Shown here piece by piece: positions 1 through 6,190 of a stretch of DNA of 17,228 bases. Within the stretch, counting starts at the first letter, position 1; each line of letters starts with the position of its first letter. The position numbers and the translations under genes are program-made. The notes under the pieces were generated by a model. That model had not been told where the DNA came from and searched no databases. It saw nothing but the letters and a program-made list of their open reading frames with translations. Source of the stretch: Candidatus Yonathbacteria bacterium CG17_big_fil_post_rev_8_21_14_2_50_43_9 (GTDB lineage: Bacteria > Patescibacteriota > Minisyncoccia > Phycocordibacterales > UBA1550); NCBI GenBank assembly GCA_002771015.1, contig PCUO01000035.1, positions 30,322 to 47,549 on the forward strand. The letters are read 5' to 3'.

Positions 1-42
1 AAGTATAGCAAAAATCAAAAGGAAAAGAAAGTCAATTTGCCA

Positions 43-573
43 CTAAAATATAGCCATTTTGCGCCATTTTGCTCGAAATATACTTATCGAAACATGCAAG
101 TTCTCGCCCTCTCCTCGCTTGGTCGTGTCAGAATCGTGGTAGTAAAATCTCGTCACAGCACCATCCTTTTCCTCAAATCCCGTAAGTATGACCATATGAA
201 ATTTATCATCTTCTTCAAAATTCTTTACAGCAGACACGACTACAGGTCTTCCAGAACGTAGCTCTGAAATCAAAAAATTAACTCCTTCTTCATTTAGCTC
301 ATCAGCAGTTTTTGATTCTGATTGTCTCCACTCATTGCGTGAAAGCTTTACTCTATACTGTCTGGCGAGAGCAACAAGTCCGTCATGCTTCCATCCGTAC
401 TCTCCATGCGCGCCTATTGCGCATCCTTGCGTTATCATTTCATCCAGAGTTGGAGCTCGCTCTGTCTTCGCTTCAATAAGCATTTTCAAACACGCCACTC
501 CGCACGCGCGCGGTTGCCACAATTCGTCTATAACATCTAGATATTGAGAATAATATGGGACAGAAATTTTCAT
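43..573 (-). CDS. C39-like cysteine peptidase domain protein
   Basis: This 176-residue protein resembles the C39-like (Peptidase_C39_2) papain-fold family. It opens with VPYYSQ, followed by Q20 and C24-G25 in RACGVAC, which fits an oxyanion Gln and a nucleophilic Cys. H126 (FHMVILTGF) and D147 (YYHDSD) would complete the triad. There is no signal peptide or membrane segment, so it is probably cytoplasmic unless exported another way. It is the last gene of the pheS-pheT run, 133 nt after the pheT stop. That gap is almost filled by an inverted repeat, and the likely ribosome site GGAAAT lies just outside the repeat arm. The true substrate is unknown; family members cleave peptides such as Gly-Gly leaders or act as general peptidases. 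The assignment rests on the motif order only. It is notable because the preceding gene, pheT, also carries a cysteine peptidase domain. Confidence 0.75.
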   Translation of the reverse strand: MKISVPYYSQYLDVIDELWQPRACGVACLKMLIEAKTERAPTLDEMITQGCAIGAHGEYGWKHDGLVALARQYRVKLSRNEWRQSESKTADELNEEGVNFLISELRSGRPVVVSAVKNFEEDDKFHMVILTGFEEKDGAVTRFYYHDSDTTKRGEGENLHVSISIFRAKWRKMAIF

Positions 574-582
574 AATATTTCC

Positions 583-703
583 ATTCCCTACAATAAACAG
601 CTATATAACTGGGTACAATATCTCCTGAGTTCGCTCGGAAGTTGCAAACGCCGTGTTTGCACTTCGCTCGCTCACTTGGAGATAGCTGTTTATTGTAGGG
701 AAT
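583..703. repeat. Large inverted repeat filling the pheT-peptidase gap
   Basis: Positions 583-604 and 682-703 are perfect 22-nt reverse complements. Inside them a second stem can form: TGCAAAC with GTTTGCA around a GCCGT loop, extended by GAAG/CTTC with one bulged base. The repeat starts 3 nt after the pheT stop and ends about 10 nt before the start of the downstream peptidase gene. It could be a transcript-stabilising or attenuating hairpin, or a miniature palindromic element. No T-tract follows the outer stem, so it is not a classical intrinsic terminator. Confidence 0.8.
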
Positions 704-706
704 TAG

Positions 707-3082
707 TTAGCGCACCTCTAGTCCTTTATCTAGAAGTTTCATTGTAATGCGTGACATTACTTCGTTTACTTCCGCATCTGAAAGAGTGCGTTCTTGCGAC
801 TGGAACACGAGATTAAATGCATAGGAAGTTTTTGAGTCTTTTGTAAACACATCAAAGAGTCTGTCGCGAACAAGAAGCTCCGCCCCCTCCGCTCTAATGA
901 TTTTATTAATTTCATCTTTTGTTACATTTGTAGGTGCCCACATTGCGATATCGCGAAGTACAAACGGGTACACTGAAATCCTTTTGTAGGGAGCGCTTGC
1001 TGATGATGAAATTAGCAGATCATATTTTCCGCATTCAATTTTGCGCACGGGAAGCGTACATTCCCACACACTCCCCTCTTCACCCCATGAAACTGGTGTA
1101 CCTAGGGCGTCTTCAACCGCTTTATGCGCTTGAAGTAAAATTTTGCGTTCCATCTCTATCTTTGCAGACTGCTTCATATTTTTTGTAACATTCGCGCCAA
1201 CAGAAATGTGTATGGATTCCTTCTCCGGCGCAAAAAATACGGTGCCAATTTCAAACATCAAAATTTCATCCACGCCAAGGAGTGGCGCATTGCGAGCGTT
1301 AAACACAAGAGCTTCTTTCATTCCGTCTGCTAAATTATCACGGAGAAAATTAACTCCTTCCGCCATAGGATTCATGAGCCCAACTTTCCCTTCTTTGCGG
1401 AATGCATAGGTGAAAATTTCTGAGAAGCCAAGTGATGCGAGCGCGTTGCGAACTTTTATTGTTGCACCATACGCATCATTATGCGCAGGTTTAAATCCAT
1501 CGTCAGGAAGTGTTGCGACAGGAATTTTGTTGTATCCAATGAGCCGAGCAATTTCTTCTGCAATATCTGCAGGAATACGAATATCAAAACGCTCGGCTGG
1601 AGCAACAACTGAAAACCGCTCCTCATTGATTGTAGGAATTCGTCTCGCTCCGGTGTTATTTTTGAAACGAGGGCTGTCAGCAAGTTTTTCTATGAACACA
1701 CCGCCTGCTTCTCCGACACTTTTATTGTAGCGTGAAGCGTGCGCTATCATTCCATCGCCGATATACACACCCACATGATCAATCCCTTGCTCGTGGACCT
1801 TAGTTCCTTTCATCCATTCAATGCTCTCGTGATATATTTCACTACCTTCATTCACTGAAAAAATAAGATCTCCAGTTTGAAGCGCGTCAAGTGATACTTC
1901 TTCTCCAAATACATATTGATCCACTGAGATACGTGGAATTTTTATTCCTGCTTCCAGATATAGATACGTGGCGAACCCAGAACAATCAAATTTATTTGGC
2001 GCGTCAAAACGCACACTAGCGCCATAAAAATATGGAGTGCCGATTAATTCCTTTGCGCGAAGTGCGATTTTTTCTGCGGGATTTTTAATTTTCTCGTACT
2101 CAAAACCAAGTCTGATAAGGTCTCGCTCGAGATCCTTTTCTGAATATGAAATACCCAGAGTGCGAGCAATATCATTTGGAGACATGCTCACACGATACGA
2201 ATTTGCTGGTCGCGGGTACATATCAACAACCTCCCCAGCTTTCGCATATGGAAAAATTTCTAAAAGAAGCTCTGTGGCACGCTCCATTGCAATAGGCGCA
2301 ATCTCCGGCGCGCGGTTATGCTCAAACCTACGAGAGGAATCCGTGCGAATATTTACATAGGCGGACGCCTTGCGCACGAGCGCCGAATTAAAAATTGCGG
2401 ACTCTAGCACGATAGTGTTTACTTTTTCGCCAACGCCCGCATGTGCGCCTCCCTTCACACCGGCAATTGCGAGCGCGCGGGAAGTGTCAGTAATTACCGC
2501 AACGCCTTCGGGAAGCGCGATATCTTTACCATCAAAAGTTTCTATTTTTTCTCCTTTGTCCGCATTACGAACAATAATTTTGATTTCTCCATTTGAACCG
2601 CGAGAAAGCATGTCGGCATCAAATGCGTGCATAGGCTGTCCGAGCTCAAGCATCACAAAGTTGGTCACATCAACAATAGCGTTTATGCTTCGCTGTCCAA
2701 CTGCCTCCAGAGCCTCCTTGAGCCACGCAGGCGACTCCTTGCCGTCGACACCCTCCACTACACGACCAACATACCGAAGGCACGCCTTGGGCTCATGTAT
2801 CTCAACATTTAATTTAGATTTAATCTCAGACGTAGAAACTTTAGGAGAAAAAGTTTTTAGTTTTGCATCGCTAAACACAGCGACCTCGCGCGCTAGCCCC
2901 ACATATGAAAGCAGGTGCCCTCGGTCGGGAGTAATTTTCAATTCAAAAATAGTGTCGTCGCCTTTTTTCTCAACACCTTCAACTTCGCAAATATGTGTGA
3001 GTAAAATATCAGAAAGCTTGTCTGTAGGAGGGAGCTTTTCCACATATCGTGAAAGATTTTTATATGATGTGAAAATATTCAT
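707..3082 (-). CDS. pheT: Phenylalanyl-tRNA synthetase beta subunit with inserted NlpC/P60 domain
   Basis: This is the beta subunit of the cytoplasmic (alpha-beta)2 enzyme that charges tRNA-Phe. Domains in order: a B1-like N-terminus (about 1-75) without the usual OB-fold tRNA-binding insert; the B3/B4 editing domain (about 92-260); B5 beginning near 296 (YRVSMSPNDIARTLG) and resuming near 489 (FSVVAPAERFDIRIPADIAE); a catalytic-like core; and a C-terminal FDX-ACB anticodon-binding domain (about 703-791). Residues about 334-485 break up B5 and form a full NlpC/P60 (C40) peptidase domain. It has FDCSGF with C367, GIDHVGVYIG with H436, and H448 in MIAHAS as the probable third residue. The reading frame is uninterrupted, so this is a fusion and not a frameshift. 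The start codon follows the pheS stop after a single base, indicating translational coupling. At 791 residues the length resembles E. coli PheT by coincidence: one domain is lost and another gained. Confidence 0.95.
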   Translation of the reverse strand: MNIFTSYKNLSRYVEKLPPTDKLSDILLTHICEVEGVEKKGDDTIFELKITPDRGHLLSYVGLAREVAVFSDAKLKTFSPKVSTSEIKSKLNVEIHEPKACLRYVGRVVEGVDGKESPAWLKEALEAVGQRSINAIVDVTNFVMLELGQPMHAFDADMLSRGSNGEIKIIVRNADKGEKIETFDGKDIALPEGVAVITDTSRALAIAGVKGGAHAGVGEKVNTIVLESAIFNSALVRKASAYVNIRTDSSRRFEHNRAPEIAPIAMERATELLLEIFPYAKAGEVVDMYPRPANSYRVSMSPNDIARTLGISYSEKDLERDLIRLGFEYEKIKNPAEKIALRAKELIGTPYFYGASVRFDAPNKFDCSGFATYLYLEAGIKIPRISVDQYVFGEEVSLDALQTGDLIFSVNEGSEIYHESIEWMKGTKVHEQGIDHVGVYIGDGMIAHASRYNKSVGEAGGVFIEKLADSPRFKNNTGARRIPTINEERFSVVAPAERFDIRIPADIAEEIARLIGYNKIPVATLPDDGFKPAHNDAYGATIKVRNALASLGFSEIFTYAFRKEGKVGLMNPMAEGVNFLRDNLADGMKEALVFNARNAPLLGVDEILMFEIGTVFFAPEKESIHISVGANVTKNMKQSAKIEMERKILLQAHKAVEDALGTPVSWGEEGSVWECTLPVRKIECGKYDLLISSSASAPYKRISVYPFVLRDIAMWAPTNVTKDEINKIIRAEGAELLVRDRLFDVFTKDSKTSYAFNLVFQSQERTLSDAEVNEVMSRITMKLLDKGLEVR

Positions 3083-3083
3083 A

Positions 3084-3821
3084 TTAGAATTGATTTACCA
3101 AACGTAAGTCGCCAGCGTATAGGAGGCGAACATCTTCAATGCCGTACTTTGTCATAACAAGTCTATCAACGCCCATTCCAAACGCAAACCCGCTGTATTT
3201 GCGCGGGTCAATACCGCTTGCATGCAAAACATTTGGATGCACCATCCCTCCACCCATTACTTCAATCCATCCGGACTTTTTACATACGTTGCATCCCATC
3301 CCTCCACAAAGAAAACACGATATATCAATTTCAACTCCAGGCTCAACAAACGGGAAAAAACTTGGACGCATGCGCATTTTCACATTTTCCCCGAAAAGAT
3401 TTTTAAAAAATGTTTCAAGAGTTCCTTTAAGTCCGGCCATTGTGACATCCTCACCAACAACAAGTCCCTCAACTTGATGAAATTGAGTCTCGTGAGTGGC
3501 GTCTGTTGCTTCGTAGCGAAAAACCTTTCCAGGAACTACGATGCGAAGTGGGGGTTTGTTCTTTTCCATATAACGAATCTGCACGGGCGATGTATGTGTA
3601 CGGAGCACTGTTTCCTTTACCCCTTTAATCCAAAAAGTGTCCTGCATATCGCGCGCTGGATGATCCTTTGGCACATTGAGCGCATCAAAGTTGTAGTGCT
3701 CAGTTTCTATCTCTGGCCCAAGCGCGACCTCAAAGCCAAGCTCCGCAAAGATACGCACTATCTCGTCCATCGTTCGCGTAAGCGGATGAATATGCCCTAT
3801 ATTCTCCTTCGTTTCCTCCAT
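3084..3821 (-). CDS. pheS: Phenylalanyl-tRNA synthetase alpha subunit (short form)
   Basis: This is the catalytic alpha subunit of Phe-tRNA synthetase (class II), which forms Phe-AMP and transfers Phe to tRNA. Class II motif 1 lies around [20 protein letters not shown]. Motif 2 and the Phe pocket lie around the segment with [14 protein letters not shown]. Motif 3 is [13 protein letters not shown] with R220. A four-cysteine cluster (C169, C172, C177, C180) precedes [14 protein letters not shown], as in many bacterial PheS. The protein has only 245 residues against about 330-350 usually, because the N-terminal tRNA-binding coiled coil is absent. The upstream frame hits TAG within two codons, so the gene is not simply mis-started. 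A promoter ends 9 nt before the ATG, so the mRNA is probably leaderless. The gene runs directly into pheT. Confidence 0.95.
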   Translation of the reverse strand: MEETKENIGHIHPLTRTMDEIVRIFAELGFEVALGPEIETEHYNFDALNVPKDHPARDMQDTFWIKGVKETVLRTHTSPVQIRYMEKNKPPLRIVVPGKVFRYEATDATHETQFHQVEGLVVGEDVTMAGLKGTLETFFKNLFGENVKMRMRPSFFPFVEPGVEIDISCFLCGGMGCNVCKKSGWIEVMGGGMVHPNVLHASGIDPRKYSGFAFGMGVDRLVMTKYGIEDVRLLYAGDLRLVNQF

Positions 3822-3830
3822 AATCTATAC

Positions 3831-3859
3831 ATTTTACACGAAAACCCCCGTGCGACCAA
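3831..3859 (-). promoter_or_regulatory. Promoter for pheS-pheT (leaderless)
   Basis: On the minus strand TTGGTC (3859-3854), a 17-nt spacer and TAAAAT (3836-3831) form a sigma70-type promoter, with TG one base or less upstream of the -10. Only 9 nt separate the -10 from the pheS ATG, so transcription should begin within about 3 nt of the start codon. No Shine-Dalgarno sequence is present, and there is no room for a T-box leader. Confidence 0.65.
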
Positions 3860-3868
3860 ATTAATCAC

Positions 3869-3886
3869 AGTGAGATTTTTCTCACT
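3869..3886. other. Small hairpin overlapping the sortase stop codon
   Basis: AGTGAG (3869-3874) and CTCACT (3881-3886) are perfect 6-bp arms around ATTTTT. The TGA stop of the sortase gene (3882-3884) lies in one arm. No clear T-tract follows on the minus strand, so the hairpin may mark the 3' end of the sortase message but is a weak terminator call. Confidence 0.35.
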
Positions 3887-4493
3887 CTATATCGGCAAAC
3901 ACCACGAGGCGATTAGAGTAACTCTTTAAATTTTTATTCCAGACACCCTGACAGGTCACAAGATTAAGGTGAGCTTTCCCATCGCTTGATCCAAATACAT
4001 TAGAGGCGTCTGCGTTTTGGTCATATGACTTTATTTCACGCACCACAAACGTGGTCGAAACACCGCTTTCACCATACGTATATATTTTGTCTCCAATTTT
4101 TAATTTGTGCAAATTATCAAATACCGCAGGTATCCCATTTTTCCAACCAAAGTGCCCGGATATGACCGCACTTCCCTCTTCGCCTGGACGTGGACCGAGA
4201 TTAAACCATGCAGTAGTCATGGGACCTTTTGGTATATCCATTTCACCACCATCAGTGACTCCAACATCCTCAATAACAGAATTAACATTGAGAATAGGAA
4301 TTGTCAGACGGATTGGTAACTGAGAACGTTCTTCTTCTGTTTTTGAAATAATTATATTTCCAGTAGTCTGCACAGAGTAATTTTGAAATGGAGCCCTTAT
4401 ACTAGGAAGAAAAATGAGCGCAGGCGAAACCACTAACCCCCCGACTGCGGCTGTAAATAGTGTTCGCTTTGAGCGGATTTTTGGTAATTTCAT
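3882..4493 (-). CDS. Sortase family transpeptidase
   Basis: Sortases cut LPxTG-type signals and join surface proteins to the cell wall or to each other. This 203-residue protein has an N-terminal basic stretch and membrane anchor (about 10-30, AAVGGLVVSPALIFLP), then a sortase fold. All three catalytic residues are visible: H114 in SGHFGW, C181 in NLVTCQG and R195 in YSNRLVV. The size and the single N-terminal helix fit the small non-class-A sortases (class D/E/F-like); the class cannot be fixed by eye. It lies just downstream of a gene ending in an LPNTG signal, which is the obvious substrate. A strong hairpin terminator sits 22 nt upstream of its ATG, so expression may depend on read-through or on a promoter I could not identify. 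No Shine-Dalgarno sequence is visible. Confidence 0.9.
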   Translation of the reverse strand: MKLPKIRSKRTLFTAAVGGLVVSPALIFLPSIRAPFQNYSVQTTGNIIISKTEEERSQLPIRLTIPILNVNSVIEDVGVTDGGEMDIPKGPMTTAWFNLGPRPGEEGSAVISGHFGWKNGIPAVFDNLHKLKIGDKIYTYGESGVSTTFVVREIKSYDQNADASNVFGSSDGKAHLNLVTCQGVWNKNLKSYSNRLVVFADIE

Positions 4494-4515
4494 TTTTGTA
4501 TAAGGACTACAACTG

Positions 4516-4542
4516 AAAAGTCCCGCTAAAGGCGGGACTTTT
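4516..4542. terminator. Intrinsic terminator between LPNTG gene and sortase
   Basis: AAAAGTCCCGC (4516-4526) and GCGGGACTTTT (4532-4542) are perfect 11-bp arms around a 5-nt loop. A-tracts and T-tracts flank the GC core, so it could work in both directions. On the minus strand it follows the surface-protein gene and precedes the sortase start. Confidence 0.85.
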
Positions 4543-4568
4543 CCTGCCCTTAAGGCATATATCTCCGA

Positions 4569-5750
4569 CTATACTGTACTCTTCCTTCGAGCTACATAGA
4601 ATGCCAATAGGAGAGCTAGGATACCTGTTGGAACAAGAATATTCAACAAGGTATTACTCTCAGGCCCATATCCTGTATTAGGAAGCCCTGGCGAAGTAAC
4701 TGCAACTGTTGCTTGAGCAAAGTCGATAGCAGTCAAACCATTTGCATGGCCTTGGGCTGTTGCAATATTTGTTGTTGTCTTTGTAATCTTTGTCTGACAA
4801 GTAAATTGCCATGTTTCATTACTCTCAAGGAGATTATTTTTATTCAAGTCTCCTTGGTGTCCTACAACACGCCCCGGAAGACCCGTACACTTGTCGTCAA
4901 CAATACTAACATTATTTAGCGGTGCTGTTCCTGGGTTAGTAACAGAGTAGCTATATGTTACTTCTCCACCCCCAGCAGGAAGGACGAAGATATTGGGCTT
5001 CTTTGCAATGTGGATAAGTGGTGGAGGAAGAGGTAGTCCAATCACAACTGTTGCTGAAGCTACATCATACGCGTCAAATGTATTGTCTGTACTCACACCA
5101 CGCACCGTCACGGTGTTTGTTTCAGTTTTAGTAACTATTTTTGAACAGCGATAATTCCATACCTCATTGACCTCGAGCTGTTGGTTGTTATTTGTATCTC
5201 CCGAAACAAAACTTACGTTGCTACATTTGTTGTCAATAATTGTTACGTTAAACATTGAAATAATTCCAGCGTTTGTTACAGCGTAATCATACGTTACGTT
5301 CCCGCCTCCCATTGGGAGGGTTAGTGGGGTTGGAATCTTTGTAACATTGATTAATGGGGGCACAGGGGTAACTGCAGCGGGTGCTGTCGAACGAGGGATT
5401 GACGGACGAAGTACACACGACGGTGTCACAACAGTAGTGTTATTGAGCGTAACGGAGCCAATACTTGCGAGAAGTCTTCCTTGTACAATAGAGCCGCCAT
5501 TGTCAGTAATTGACTGGTCAGCCATGATTGTTCCCTTAAATAGGGTGTTCGTTCCAAGGGTTGCAGACGTTCCAACCTGCCAAAAGACGTTACATGCCTG
5601 CGCTCCTCCTGTTAGGACAATATCCGTAGCAGCAGCCGTGGTAAGAGAGGACACTGCCTGGAATATCCACACATCTGTTGCGCTACCGTTAAGGGTAAGG
5701 GTTCCAGTAACTCCTATTCTTGCAGGAGACTTATAGATGCCTGGTGCCAA
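4569..5750 (-). CDS. LPNTG-anchored DUF3494 surface protein, C-terminal part (frameshifted)
   Basis: The leftmost start codon in this frame is TTG, but the frame reads open upstream to about 5882 (TLVGNAQIALTAAYGDAAGQ and so on). It is the continuation of the 5852-6169 gene. Residues 1 to about 112 finish a DUF3494 ice-binding-like domain (APGIYKS, DVWIFQ, GGAQACNVFWQVG). Two DUF11-like Ig-type repeats of about 110 residues follow, each starting near INVTKIP or IHIAKKP. Each contains a Ca-binding-like loop: GDTNNNQQLEVNEVW and GDLNKNNLLESNETW. The C-terminus is a sorting signal: LPNTG, a hydrophobic helix (LLNILVPTGILALLLAFYV) and the tail ARRKSTV. The product would be cell-wall anchored by the neighbouring sortase and may act in adhesion. 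Repairing one base gives a full product of about 533 residues. Confidence 0.85.
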   Translation of the reverse strand: MAPGIYKSPARIGVTGTLTLNGSATDVWIFQAVSSLTTAAATDIVLTGGAQACNVFWQVGTSATLGTNTLFKGTIMADQSITDNGGSIVQGRLLASIGSVTLNNTTVVTPSCVLRPSIPRSTAPAAVTPVPPLINVTKIPTPLTLPMGGGNVTYDYAVTNAGIISMFNVTIIDNKCSNVSFVSGDTNNNQQLEVNEVWNYRCSKIVTKTETNTVTVRGVSTDNTFDAYDVASATVVIGLPLPPPLIHIAKKPNIFVLPAGGGEVTYSYSVTNPGTAPLNNVSIVDDKCTGLPGRVVGHQGDLNKNNLLESNETWQFTCQTKITKTTTNIATAQGHANGLTAIDFAQATVAVTSPGLPNTGYGPESNTLLNILVPTGILALLLAFYVARRKSTV

Positions 5751-5851
5751 TGTATAACCCGTAGCAGAGAAAGAATCGGTCGGGTTATCTAGTAGGGTTG
5801 TAACTGAAGGCGCCGTTTGTCCCGCAGCATCGCCATAGGCTGCAGTGAGTG

Positions 5852-6169
5852 CTATCTGAGCATTGCCAACGAGAGTTGGGTATTCCCTGCAGCGCCATCG
5901 GGACCAGTAGCATCTACAGCATATATTGTGTCGGATACTTCTGGTGAAGTTATCCCTATAAAAGTGCCTGACGCTGGACTCAGTCCAGCATCCCCAGTAA
6001 TTACACTCGGATTTATGTCGACTATTGAAGCCCCTGCCAAAACAGCGAAGCTATCTGCTACCCCAAGGCTTGGTGCAGTTTGAGCCATCATGAGGCCTGC
6101 GAGACTAACAACAGCTGTGATCGCGAGTGTTGCGAGAGCAGACCTTTTGCTAAATATTAATTTTTTCAT
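5852..6169 (-). CDS. DUF3494 surface protein, N-terminal part (frameshifted)
   Basis: The 105-residue reading frame has a signal peptide (MKKLIFSKRSALATLAITAVV onward, small-residue cleavage region near AQTAPS). It then has the first half of a DUF3494 domain: LGVADSFAVLAGASI, VITGDAGLSPASG and DTIYAVDA. After GAAGNTQ the frame degenerates to LSLAMLR and stops, while the -1 frame carries the rest of the domain. Adding one base to the GGG run at 5878-5880 (CCC on the coding strand) gives GNTPTLVGNAQIALTAAYGD, a seamless DUF3494 sequence. The gene begins 21 nt after the stop of the other DUF3494 gene, so they form an operon. It is either an inactivated gene or a one-base assembly error. Confidence 0.8.
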   Translation of the reverse strand: MKKLIFSKRSALATLAITAVVSLAGLMMAQTAPSLGVADSFAVLAGASIVDINPSVITGDAGLSPASGTFIGITSPEVSDTIYAVDATGPDGAAGNTQLSLAMLR

Positions 6170-6190
6170 AATTTTAATTGTTAATTATTT

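Noticed and set aside
2370..3107. 245-residue open frame on the plus strand opposite pheT
   Set aside because: It is antisense to the strongly supported pheT B1-B3/B4 region, has low-complexity Ser/Thr composition and no ribosome site.
3822..3881. T-box riboswitch or attenuator ahead of pheS
   Set aside because: The promoter leaves at most about 3 nt of leader, too short for any riboswitch.
3222..3929. 235-residue plus-strand frame opposite pheS
   Set aside because: It runs across pheS and into the sortase 3' end in antisense. No domain is recognisable, and pheS is certain.
5852..5890. Programmed -1 ribosomal frameshift in the DUF3494 gene
   Set aside because: There is no X XXY YYZ slippery heptamer or obvious downstream stimulatory stem at the junction. 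A missing base in the GGG run explains the data better.
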